Part shown: piece after piece, positions 17,865-25,867 of the stretch
How the letters are laid out: each line of letters begins with the position of its first letter
Numbering within the stretch: position 1 is the stretch's first letter
Source of the DNA: an uncultured Spirochaetaceae bacterium
Lineage (GTDB): Bacteria; Spirochaetota; Spirochaetia; Treponematales; Treponemataceae
Length of the DNA: 64,000 bases
Direction: 5' to 3'
Assembly: GCA_902802305.1 (NCBI GenBank)
Contig: CADCLG010000001.1
Location: forward strand, 186,001-250,000
Notes under the pieces: generated by a model
The model's input: only the letters and a program-made list of their open reading frames with translations
What the model was told of the DNA's origin: nothing
The model's database searches: none
Position numbers and translations under genes: made by a program

Positions 17865-20825
17865 ATGAAAAAGCGTTTATCAAAACTTATTAAAAGTGTG
17901 TTTGCTGCTGCTCTTGTGGCAATGACTTTCTGCACGATTTCCTGTGCAAGTTCTACAGGTGGAGCAAATGAATCTGGAAAAATAGATGCAAATAATCTTG
18001 TTGGAAGTTGGTTCTGGAATTATGGGTATGATCAGGAATTATTTGCAAATGATCAGATAACTTTTAATAAGGATGGCACGTTTGATACTTGCCATATCGA
18101 GCCAGATTGGGGAGAATGGGATAGAGGTAATTATTCAATTATTAATGATGAAGAACATGGACCAACGGTTCGTCTTCATTTAACTTCATGGAAAAATAAA
18201 ATAGATCAAGATTGGCAAACTTGTGATGTAAAATCTTATTTAGCAATTGTAAGTATTACCTCAGATAAATTTTTATTAAGTCGTTATAAACGTGATTTCA
18301 CTGGAGAAGGTTGGATCGAACAGGAATATAATCCAGGTATTATAAATGATTTTTCAAGGGTAAAAGACGGTACTAAAGAAAATCTTACAGGCACCTGGCA
18401 TTTTAATAAAAGATGCCGCCCTGCTGGTTGGAATGAAACCTGGATTTTTAGTGAAGATGATACAATACAGATTTTTACTGAAGAGGATGGCTATAAGGAA
18501 GATTATAAGGGAACTTACAAGGTTGAAAAATCCAAAAATGGTGCAATTCTTCATCAGACTCTTACACAAATAAGCGAAAATAATTCCGCTTTTAGAGAGC
18601 TTAATCCTCCAATGGAATTCTGGTATGATTATAAAATTTGTAATGAAAATCTTATTAATGTGAATTGCACAAAAAATAATATTGGTGGCGAAGAACATGT
18701 TTACGAGCCTGCGATTGAAAACTTTTATTACCGCGACATTCTGCTTGAGACGGTAACTTATCACATTGATAGTTTTACTTTTGAAGATTATTATCCTACT
18801 GGTACAGAATATGAGTTGATTGATCAGAGCCGTCCATATTTATTTAAAGGTGTTCCATCCCGTCTTTGTGAACAGTATCTTGAAGGGTGGTATGATAATT
18901 CAGCGTTTAATGGAAACGCAATTACAAAAATCCCTGCCGGTCAGACAGAAAGTCACGAATATTGGGCAAAATGGGCTTTGAATTTGAGTAAAAGTGATTG
19001 GATAGATGATAACACTAAAAAACAGGTCCATAATCACGAATTTTATTTACCTATTAGTCTTCTTACTCCGTACATGGAATTCCTTGAATCAATGGAAAAT
19101 AGCTTTCCTAAAAAAGGAGATACTGTATATATAGTTTTAACTGGTACAATCTCTGATGCTTATAAAGCTCCATGGCAGCTTCGTATAGTTGATCAGAGTG
19201 ATGGCTGGTTCATGATTGGAGACGATTGGCATTATGCAGAAATTGAAAAAGGAAGTTTTACTCATGTTTTTGAAGTAAAAATGACAGAAAATGCCCGTAC
19301 TACAGATCTTAGTAAAATTGAATTAAATTTATGCTATTGGCAAGACTATTGTGACGAACCAAGAACAATCAGTGATTTTAAGTTTGAAATCCTTGACGGA
19401 AACTCTCCAAAAATTATTGAGCACACTTTAAATTACGGAAATTTCATCTTTAAGCAGAAATCTGTAGCAGGATATGATTCTACCCTCCCAACTCAGCCTG
19501 ATAATTTACCGTATCAAACTAACTATTGGACTCAGCAGGGCAACGACTTCCTTGGCTGGTATGATAATCCAGACTTTAAGGGAAATCCTATAAAATCAAT
19601 CTCTGGAGCGGAAAATACAAAAGCTAAAACTTTTTATGGAAAATATAATTTAAAGTTCAGTGTTCCAGAGAAAAAAGATAATGAATATTATTCAGATAGA
19701 AACATAATAGTAAAATCAGTAATTCCTGATGTAAAATTCAATCCTAAAAAAGGAGCTGTAGTAAAAGTAGCAGTTTCGGCAAAAGTATCAAAAGATTATG
19801 AAGGCTGGATGGGATTGGATTTAGGCAATATTGCAGGTGATTGGGATTATCTTGGTGGTGACTGGCATTACGTTGAAACAAAAAATAAAACGCTTAAAGC
19901 CTTTTTTGAAATTCCACTTCAAAAGGATGCCAATTTTAAAACAATAGATGATGCAGTTCTTCACTTTATGTATCATCCCTTGGACGGAAATGACCGGCTT
20001 ATTATGTCTGATTTTAAGTTTGAGCTTGTAGATGAAGACCCTTTTGTAACAACAGAAGCAGAATCTAAACATGTTTCAATTAAACCGAGTGCAGAAGGCT
20101 TTGAAATTACAGTAAGAAAGCTGGATTTGGATGTTAAGGATTGGACTGGAAACTTTAATCTTTATATTGGAAACATTACTACCGAAGGTTATGAAACGGA
20201 TGTTATGATAGACTCATCAGTCTTAAATGATAAAAAAACTGTTACTTTTATCTGGCCTTTCTGTGAAAAAGGAAAAACGTATAAGTTTAATTACTCCTGG
20301 GATGATGGCAGTTGGCATGGAGAATATTTAAAGGTAATTGCAAGTGCCGGGAAAGGTGAACTAAATTTTGAGCCTCTGAAAAAAATGAATGTCACACTTG
20401 AATCAAATTCTAAAGAGGCAAATCTTTGTGTAACAAACTTTTCAAAAGATATGATAATGGAAGTTGTTAAAAAATATATGAATGAAATTGATAATATGGA
20501 TGTTGATTTCGCAATTGTATCTGGAAAAAATGATTGGAGTGATACAGAATGGCTTTTTGGAGCAGGCTGTAGAATTTATCCTGATTTTGATCAGAATAAT
20601 TCATTCTACAAAGATCTTTTTGCAAATGGAAAATCAAATATTCTTGGGGATCATAATTTCTGGTGGGGCGATAAGGAAAAAATAAACAATGCTTTATCAG
20701 AACGTGATACTTTCTTTACAGATTTTAGAATCTATATAAGATTCAAAGATCCCCTTGAAGGAGTTACTTTTTATACAATTTCCAACAGAACCGACAATGT
20801 TCCATACACCCCAGTAAAGTTTTAG
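17865..20825 (+). CDS. large surface lipoprotein, copy 2 (paralogue of preceding gene)
   Basis: A 986-residue protein with the same build as its neighbour: signal peptide ending in a TISC lipobox (Cys27), two lipocalin-like segments (NLVGSWFWN, NLTGTWHFN), two GWYDN InlB-type repeats and the same final 18 residues. The first 50 residues, the VTTEAESKHVSIKP region and the C-terminus are almost identical to copy 1, while the segments between differ strongly. That pattern suggests diversification of exposed parts after duplication, or gene conversion at the ends. The ribosome site CAAGGAGA is the same. Function unknown. Confidence 0.75.
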   Translation: MKKRLSKLIKSVFAAALVAMTFCTISCASSTGGANESGKIDANNLVGSWFWNYGYDQELFANDQITFNKDGTFDTCHIEPDWGEWDRGNYSIINDEEHGPTVRLHLTSWKNKIDQDWQTCDVKSYLAIVSITSDKFLLSRYKRDFTGEGWIEQEYNPGIINDFSRVKDGTKENLTGTWHFNKRCRPAGWNETWIFSEDDTIQIFTEEDGYKEDYKGTYKVEKSKNGAILHQTLTQISENNSAFRELNPPMEFWYDYKICNENLINVNCTKNNIGGEEHVYEPAIENFYYRDILLETVTYHIDSFTFEDYYPTGTEYELIDQSRPYLFKGVPSRLCEQYLEGWYDNSAFNGNAITKIPAGQTESHEYWAKWALNLSKSDWIDDNTKKQVHNHEFYLPISLLTPYMEFLESMENSFPKKGDTVYIVLTGTISDAYKAPWQLRIVDQSDGWFMIGDDWHYAEIEKGSFTHVFEVKMTENARTTDLSKIELNLCYWQDYCDEPRTISDFKFEILDGNSPKIIEHTLNYGNFIFKQKSVAGYDSTLPTQPDNLPYQTNYWTQQGNDFLGWYDNPDFKGNPIKSISGAENTKAKTFYGKYNLKFSVPEKKDNEYYSDRNIIVKSVIPDVKFNPKKGAVVKVAVSAKVSKDYEGWMGLDLGNIAGDWDYLGGDWHYVETKNKTLKAFFEIPLQKDANFKTIDDAVLHFMYHPLDGNDRLIMSDFKFELVDEDPFVTTEAESKHVSIKPSAEGFEITVRKLDLDVKDWTGNFNLYIGNITTEGYETDVMIDSSVLNDKKTVTFIWPFCEKGKTYKFNYSWDDGSWHGEYLKVIASAGKGELNFEPLKKMNVTLESNSKEANLCVTNFSKDMIMEVVKKYMNEIDNMDVDFAIVSGKNDWSDTEWLFGAGCRIYPDFDQNNSFYKDLFANGKSNILGDHNFWWGDKEKINNALSERDTFFTDFRIYIRFKDPLEGVTFYTISNRTDNVPYTPVKF

Positions 20826-20878
20826 CAGCTAGTGTTTGCTGGTAAAGTTTGTCGCTTTCTTTTCAGAGTTTTTTTGTG

Positions 20879-20884
20879 TATAAT
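20879..20884 (+). promoter_or_regulatory. -10 box TATAAT 7 nt before the ATG at 20892
   Basis: A perfect TATAAT is followed by seven bases and the ATG, with no ribosome site. A degenerate form of the same stretch (CATAATA) lies after copy 1 of the duplicated lipoprotein, at about 17735. Confidence 0.5.
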
Positions 20885-20891
20885 AAACATT

Positions 20892-21545
20892 ATGAATAAA
20901 ATGCTAAAAACTAAAAAAACTCTGATTGTTATTATGTGTACTTTGCTTTTTTCAGCCTGTAAAGCGAGTAAAGGTCAGCCTTATGCAACTCAAAAGGATA
21001 ATGCCTGGTCGCGGAATGCCTGCGGGGCTTTTTCTATGGCTTATTACCTTGCAGAAACTGGACAGATTCCTGGCAGCAAGGTAGAAAGTACGGCAAAAGA
21101 AATATATTCAAAAATCAAGTTTGATCCATCTGCCGGCTTTGGCGAATACAGCGACCCATTTAAAATCTTGCAGGAAATTGCACCTTATTCTGCAAGTGTT
21201 CGCTTTGGAATTAAACTTTCCAACCCTTACCAGCCTGGGGAAAAACTGATGGCACTTTTTGCAAAGACGGTAGATACTTCATCTCTTACGAATATTACAG
21301 ATATAGCTTCGGCACTTGGAAAAGACGAATATGTGATAGAGATTGTAGTGCCACGCGGAAACGTAGATTTAAATGCTCCTATGCATAATCCGCTTCATTA
21401 TGTTTTGACCTATTGGAAGGGTGATACTCTTTATACTCTTGATCCGGGCCGCGGACAGGAAGAACCCCGCCAAAACTTTATTGATGGCAGCACTACAAGA
21501 TGGTGCTTCTGTAATAGCGGGATTTTTATCAAGCCTAAAGCCTAA
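20892..21545 (+). CDS. putative papain-like (C39-type) cysteine peptidase lipoprotein
   Basis: A 217-residue protein whose signal ends in LFSAC (Cys23), so it is probably lipid-anchored. Cys44 in RNACGAFSMAYYL, His169 in PLHYVLTYW and Asp184 in YTLDPGRG have the order and spacing of a papain-like Cys-His-Asp site, as in C39-like peptidases. The family is inferred from these motifs, not from a full match. The ATG at 20892 is chosen because it starts the signal peptide. It lies directly after the duplicated lipoproteins and could process them or a peptide. Its last 4 bp overlap the convergent trxA stop. Confidence 0.6.
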   Translation: MNKMLKTKKTLIVIMCTLLFSACKASKGQPYATQKDNAWSRNACGAFSMAYYLAETGQIPGSKVESTAKEIYSKIKFDPSAGFGEYSDPFKILQEIAPYSASVRFGIKLSNPYQPGEKLMALFAKTVDTSSLTNITDIASALGKDEYVIEIVVPRGNVDLNAPMHNPLHYVLTYWKGDTLYTLDPGRGQEEPRQNFIDGSTTRWCFCNSGIFIKPKA

Positions 21546-21850
21546 GATAAAAGCTCGAGGATTCCTTCTTTTGGCTGGAATCCTACAGTTGATTTGTAAA
21601 GTTGACCGTCTTTAAAGCTTGCTACAAATGGAATGCTCATTACTCCGAACTGAGTAGCTAAATCATTTTCGTTGTCAACATTTACTTTGCAAACTTTTAT
21701 TTCATCATGCTCTTCTGCAATTTCCGAAATTACTGGGCCAAGCATTCTGCAAGGGCCGCACCATGGTGCCCAAAAATCTACGATAACTGGTTTGTCTGAT
21801 TTTAAAACTTCGCTTTCAAAGTTTTCCTTTGTGATTTCAATTTCTTTCAT
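21542..21850 (-). CDS. trxA: thioredoxin
   Basis: A 102-residue classical thioredoxin with the active site WCGPC (residues 30-34) and the cis-proline in MSIPFV. It reduces protein disulfides in the cytosol. The ATG at 21850 follows GAGG with a 6-nt gap; a TTG two codons further upstream is open but less well placed. The stop overlaps that of the convergent cysteine-peptidase-like gene by 4 bp. Confidence 0.95.
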   Translation of the reverse strand: MKEIEITKENFESEVLKSDKPVIVDFWAPWCGPCRMLGPVISEIAEEHDEIKVCKVNVDNENDLATQFGVMSIPFVASFKDGQLYKSTVGFQPKEGILELLS

Positions 21851-21883
21851 ATTCAACCTCGCTTATGAATGTTATCTGCTTTA

Positions 21884-21912
21884 AATATAACTAGTGATAA
21901 CAAAAAAAGCAA
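21884..21912 (-). promoter_or_regulatory. trxA promoter
   Basis: On the minus strand, TTGCTT (-35, 21912-21907), a 17-bp spacer, and TATATT (-10, 21889-21884). It lies about 35 nt before the trxA start codon. Confidence 0.55.
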
Positions 21913-21920
21913 GAAAAAAG

Positions 21921-21932
21921 ATTGTATACAAT
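21921..21932. promoter_or_regulatory. palindromic operator candidate ATTGTATACAAT
   Basis: A perfect 12-bp palindrome lies just upstream of the trxA -35 box. Its TTGTATACAA core resembles sites bound by GntR-type regulators; the protein that would bind is unknown. Confidence 0.35.
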
Positions 21933-21978
21933 TTAATTTTTTGCATTTTTTTTACTTTTTTTTGATTTTTTTGGAAAA

Positions 21979-22995
21979 CTAGTGAAGCTTGCAGACAAAA
22001 TCACAGAAGGAACAGATATCGGCAGTTTTTCCAGGAAGTTTTTTTCCGTCAGTACGCAGCTTTTTTTTGAGTCCGTGGCGGCGGTAGTGGGCAAGGCCTT
22101 CTTCATAACAGATTTTTACCATTTTATTGGTAGCAGCATTTTGCATTATCTGTTCAAAGCTGTCGGTTATTTTGCCAATGAATAATTCGGGATTTTCGTT
22201 GGCAAAACCGCAGCAGGGCGCAATGTTTCCGTCGGCATGTACGTAGAGTATTTGACCGGGACCTTCGCAAAAATCTTCGCGGAACCAGCGGCGGGCTTGC
22301 CAGGCTCGTTCGTCTTCGGATGTATAGGTTCGCGGAAGATGATATATTTTTGGGGCGTTACGGGGCTGCAAGGTGGTTTGGAGTGCCCCGTTAGAGGGGG
22401 TAGGGGAAGCCGTAAACGCTGAAACATGGTTGGCAAACTTGTGTAACGGCTTCCCAGAGTTTTTCTCTGAAAAACTCGAAGCAATATTTACGGCTGGAGC
22501 GAGGGGGAGACTTCCCCCTTCTGTATTTTCTTCATCTGTATCTACCATCTGAATATTTATGGAATCGTCGCCGAAGAGTTCCTGGACGCAAGAGATAAAG
22601 GTTTCCATGCGCACAGTTGACTGCCCGTGATAAGAATCCCAGCTGAGACCAATTTTTCCGTCGTAACCGGCATCGTACAAGGTCTGGAGCTTCTGCATTA
22701 AGTCGCTTTCGTCAATCCACCAGTCGCCGTTTGTAATTATCTGGTCAAACATAAAATCCATCTGGACTGCAGCTTTTGTAACTTCACACAAAAAATCAAG
22801 ATAAAGGAAGGGCTCTCCACCGCTAAAACCGATTTTTTCTATATTGCAGGCGCCTTCAGAATCCTTACAGCTTTTTAGCAGCTTGATTGCATCCTGGATT
22901 TTTAGTTTGTGAGGGTCACGGTCTATAAAGCAATGCTTACAGTGCAGATTGCAGGAATTGGTGGCAGCAAATATTATTTCTTGTGGATTGAACAT
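21979..22995 (-). CDS. radical SAM protein with SPASM-type C-terminus
   Basis: A 338-residue protein. The CxxxCxxC iron-sulfur motif is Cys15-Cys19-Cys22 (NSCNLHCKHC), the GGEP motif is at 59-62, and the C-terminal half has CEGPG, APCCG and CSFCDFVC cysteines as in SPASM/twitch domains that carry extra clusters. These proteins modify peptides, proteins or sugars; the substrate is unknown and no precursor peptide gene is recognised next to it. Residues about 158-215 look unlike the rest and are encoded by a GC-rich palindrome-rich stretch (see separate entry), which seems to be an in-frame insertion. The gene is 129 bp upstream of trxA on the same strand. Confidence 0.8.
   Translation of the reverse strand: MFNPQEIIFAATNSCNLHCKHCFIDRDPHKLKIQDAIKLLKSCKDSEGACNIEKIGFSGGEPFLYLDFLCEVTKAAVQMDFMFDQIITNGDWWIDESDLMQKLQTLYDAGYDGKIGLSWDSYHGQSTVRMETFISCVQELFGDDSINIQMVDTDEENTEGGSLPLAPAVNIASSFSEKNSGKPLHKFANHVSAFTASPTPSNGALQTTLQPRNAPKIYHLPRTYTSEDERAWQARRWFREDFCEGPGQILYVHADGNIAPCCGFANENPELFIGKITDSFEQIMQNAATNKMVKICYEEGLAHYRRHGLKKKLRTDGKKLPGKTADICSFCDFVCKLH
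22350..22524 (-). repeat. palindrome-rich in-frame insert inside the radical SAM gene
   Basis: Compared with its surroundings this stretch is GC-rich, with several inverted repeats: GGGGGAAG and CTTCCCC, AGCCGTAAA and TTTACGGCT, and GAGTTTTTC and GAAAAACTC. It encodes a serine/proline/alanine-rich segment with no domain similarity to the rest. Both ends are guessed from where the protein style changes. Confidence 0.55.
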
Positions 22996-23036
22996 ATTGT
23001 TATTTTATTTGTTTTTTGGAAAAGTTTCCATCTGGT

Positions 23037-23302
23037 CAGGGCTTCCGCATTATAAATAATTGAATTTACAAAATGGCTTCCGGTCGTGAGCTCTGTGGCA
23101 AAACCGCGCATTAATGCGCTAAACGCTGTTTGTGGTAAAATTGGTTTTACAAAAAGACTCTGAAGTGCTGCCGCTATAGCGGCAAAATATATAATTACAA
23201 GGCACTTCAGCGTCTAGCAGGCGAGCCCTGCGGTTTTGTAAAACCAATTTCACTCTTTGAATTATTTTTTTATATATAATCTTTTATAATGCGTTTGCCC
23301 TG
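23037..23302. repeat. MITE-like element with terminal inverted repeats and nested palindromes
   Basis: The two ends are 20-bp inverted repeats that agree at 17 positions (CAGGGC...GCATTATAAA and TTTATAATGC...GCCCTG). Inside are GCGCATTAATGCGC (23106-23119), a perfect 17-bp inverted pair (23138-23154 and 23234-23250), an inner stem (CTGAAGTGC with GCACTTCAG) and the perfect palindrome TGCCGCTATAGCGGCA (23169-23184). There is no ORF. A single copy of the end sequence occurs at 30891. This is the main content of the 426-bp gap between the radical SAM gene and the GGDEF-EAL gene; the rest (23303-23420) is AT-rich. Confidence 0.6.
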
Positions 23303-23429
23303 TCCATCCGATTTCCTTTAAATAAAAATGCTTTTCTTATGGCTTTTTTTCTGTTATGATAGAAGATAGTAAAAGAAGTTTTAATTGTCTAATTTTGACC
23401 TGCTTTTCTGGAGATGCTGATTTGTTTAT

Positions 23430-23485
23430 CTTAAAGAATATTTTTATTTTTGTTTCTCTTAAAGAATATTTTTATTTTTGTTTCT
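23430..23485 (+). repeat. perfect 28-bp tandem duplication at the start of the GGDEF-EAL gene
   Basis: Two identical 28-bp copies stand end to end (23430-23457 and 23458-23485). Since 28 is not a multiple of three, the duplication moves the reading frame by one base. It also copies the potential TTG start (23422 to 23450). Confidence 0.9.
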
Positions 23486-25867
23486 GTCATCGTAATGCTG
23501 CTTTTGTTTATGAGTGGCCTTATGACTGTAAAAAAGCAATCCAGAGCGGCAAGCGTAATCAGAATCTTTCAGTTTCTTTCTTTTGTAATGATTTTTTCTT
23601 TTGTTTTTACTCTCTTTGTCAAAGATGATGAAAGAATTATTCTGGTTGCTTTTTTTTATGAAATCTATCTTTTTTCTATTATAGTGCTTCTTTATTCCCT
23701 TTTGTATTGTATTTTTATGATTGAGGAAAAGCTGGGGCGAAAAAAACGCATGAACAGCCTGCTGACTTTTTTCTTAATCTGGGGATTTTTGGACACTCTT
23801 CTTCTGTTTTTTAATTTTATTCTTCTGGTTTGCAAAAATCTTTATTTTGGTCTTTCGGGAAAATCGGGCCTTTTTACTTCATTTATTGCGGCTTTAATGA
23901 AAATCAAGCCTTTTTCTCTTCAGCCTTATTTTTACAAAGATTCTTTTTTCTGCTGGATTCTTACACCTTCGCTTTTGCTTTATATTCATTATCTTTACTG
24001 TGCCGCTATTACGGTCGCAATTTCTGTAAAGCTGATTTTGGAGCTTGTAAAGGTTTCACGCCTTTACAGGGGAAAATATATAATCATCTTGTCTTTGCTT
24101 GAGACGGCTTTAATTATTAATCTGATTTATATTTTTAATTCAAGCCTGGTAAAATTGGATTATTCCGTTTTTGTTTTTGGCTTTTCTGTTTTGTTTGTTT
24201 TTCTTTCTCTGGAGTTTTTGATTCCTAAGTATATTCAGAAAAACATGCTTTCGGTTGCCAGCGAGAATATTTCAGATGCGGTTATTTGTTTTGATAATGA
24301 AGACAATATAATTTATAAAAACAAAAAGGCTGGTTCTTATAATTTTGAAGCAAAAAAAGATTTTTTCAATTCGTATCTTAAAACTGTAGAAGAAAATATC
24401 CAGAAGACAGAAGTTATTTCTTTTGGGGCAAAAAAATATGTTTTTAAGGTGGAGTTCAGGCGAATCAGGGATAAAAAAGGTAAATATTCCGGCTCTTATT
24501 TTAGAATTACCGATTGTACTAACGAAATAAAGGCTATGAGAAAAGAGGAATATCGTGCCACTCATGATGAATTAACCGGGCTTTACAACCGCAAGTTTTT
24601 CTTTAGCGAAATGGAAAGGATTCTAAAAAAAGATCCTGATACTCCGCGTTATCTGGTCTGTACAAATATTAAGAATTTTAAAATGCTGAATGATTTGTTT
24701 GGTACTGCTTATGGAGATTCGATTTTAAAAAAGCAGGCACAGATGCTTAAGCGGGCAAAATATGATGATGTAATTTATGGAAGAATTACCGGCGATAAGT
24801 TTGCAATGCTGATTCAGAAGGAGAATTTTAAACCTGAATTGGCTGTAAAAAATACGGAGTTTATTCGAGAATTGAATAATGAGATTAATTATCAGTTTAA
24901 TGTTTATATTGGTGTGTATGAAATTGCAAATCCTTATGAGAATGTACACACGATGTATGACAAGGCAAACATGGCGATAAAGAATATCAAAACTGAATGT
25001 GGTACTACAATTGCTATGTATGATACTGCCCTTATGAAAAAGCTGATTCTTGAAAAAAATATTATAAGTGAATTTAAGTCGGCACTCGCGGAAGAGCAGT
25101 TTTGTATTTTTCTTCAGCCTCAGATTCAGGCTAAAACTGGAAAGTGTATTGGTGCCGAAGCTCTTGCCAGATGGCGGTATTTTAATGGAATTTATCGTAA
25201 TCCTCATGAGTTTGTTGAAATTCTGGAAGAAACTGGTTTGATTTATCAGCTGGATTTTTATATCTGGGAAAAGGCGGTTCAGAGGTTAAGCGAGTGGAAT
25301 AAAAAGGGGTATAAATTATTTATTTCTGTAAATATTTCCGTCAAGGATTTTTACTACGAGGATTTATACAAGTATCTTGTTGGGCTTGTCGAAAAATATG
25401 ACGTTCCGCCTTCTTTGCTGAATCTTGAGATTACGGAATCTGTTTTAATTGATGATTCCAGGTTTTTTATGGATATTATTTCCAGGTTAAAAAAATATGG
25501 TTTTAGAATTGAGATGGATGATTTCGGAAGCGGTTATTCTTCCCTTAATGCTCTAAAAAATCTTACGGTGGATGTTCTTAAAATAGATATGGAATTTCTG
25601 CAAAAGGCAAAGAATGAGGAAAAATCAAAAATCATTGTTTCGTCGGTTGTAAGAATGGCAAAGTCGCTTGGAATGACTGTTGTAACGGAAGGTGTAGAAA
25701 CTGAGGCACATGTAAAATTCCTTTCTGATTTGGGGGTTGATATTTTCCAGGGATATTATTATTCCAAGCCTCTTTATATTGATGATTTTGAAGAAAAATA
25801 TTTGACGGAAGACATTCTTGCGAATGAAAATGATAGCCAGAATGGTCTGCTGGAGGAAAGCAGATGA
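23450..25867 (+). CDS. membrane GGDEF-EAL protein, probable c-di-GMP phosphodiesterase (frame-disrupted start)
   Basis: About 805 residues. The first third has seven or so hydrophobic helices, then a GGDEF domain (HDELTGLYNRKFF) with a degenerate signature (ITGDKF near 447), then an EAL domain with its key residues kept: EALARW (about 569), VNIS, EITES, DDFGSG (about 689), LKID, EGVE, QGY. Thus it is likely an active c-di-GMP phosphodiesterase with a GGDEF that could be regulatory. The natural start seems to be a TTG at 23422 after GGAG, but the 28-bp tandem repeat shifts that frame to a stop at 23626; the intact frame would need the copied TTG at 23450, which lacks a ribosome site. Removing one copy restores one continuous frame. 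The stop overlaps the next gene by 4 bp. Confidence 0.8.
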   Translation: MFLLKNIFIFVSVIVMLLLFMSGLMTVKKQSRAASVIRIFQFLSFVMIFSFVFTLFVKDDERIILVAFFYEIYLFSIIVLLYSLLYCIFMIEEKLGRKKRMNSLLTFFLIWGFLDTLLLFFNFILLVCKNLYFGLSGKSGLFTSFIAALMKIKPFSLQPYFYKDSFFCWILTPSLLLYIHYLYCAAITVAISVKLILELVKVSRLYRGKYIIILSLLETALIINLIYIFNSSLVKLDYSVFVFGFSVLFVFLSLEFLIPKYIQKNMLSVASENISDAVICFDNEDNIIYKNKKAGSYNFEAKKDFFNSYLKTVEENIQKTEVISFGAKKYVFKVEFRRIRDKKGKYSGSYFRITDCTNEIKAMRKEEYRATHDELTGLYNRKFFFSEMERILKKDPDTPRYLVCTNIKNFKMLNDLFGTAYGDSILKKQAQMLKRAKYDDVIYGRITGDKFAMLIQKENFKPELAVKNTEFIRELNNEINYQFNVYIGVYEIANPYENVHTMYDKANMAIKNIKTECGTTIAMYDTALMKKLILEKNIISEFKSALAEEQFCIFLQPQIQAKTGKCIGAEALARWRYFNGIYRNPHEFVEILEETGLIYQLDFYIWEKAVQRLSEWNKKGYKLFISVNISVKDFYYEDLYKYLVGLVEKYDVPPSLLNLEITESVLIDDSRFFMDIISRLKKYGFRIEMDDFGSGYSSLNALKNLTVDVLKIDMEFLQKAKNEEKSKIIVSSVVRMAKSLGMTVVTEGVETEAHVKFLSDLGVDIFQGYYYSKPLYIDDFEEKYLTEDILANENDSQNGLLEESR

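Larger units (their letters stand above)
14611..20884 (+). repeat. 3.1-kb tandem gene duplication
   Basis: Two units, each made of an upstream region of about 115 bp, a gene of about 2.96 kb and a short downstream tail, stand in tandem with a period of 3138 bp. Copy one runs from about 14611 and copy two from about 17749. The upstream parts differ at only a few bases, the 5' ends of the genes are nearly the same, the middles have diverged and the last 18 residues match. The tails after both stops share a CAGAGTTTTTT stretch and a TATAAT- or CATAATA-like run, so the copied unit seems to have included the promoter of the following gene. Confidence 0.85.

Noticed and set aside
21542-21545. Frameshift or fusion between the peptidase-like gene and trxA
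   Set aside because: The overlap is only a 4-bp convergent stop overlap; both proteins have normal ends.
23356-23628. Independent 90-residue gene
   Set aside because: After the 28-bp repeat its residues are an out-of-frame reading of the GGDEF-EAL gene; before it they match the start of that gene.
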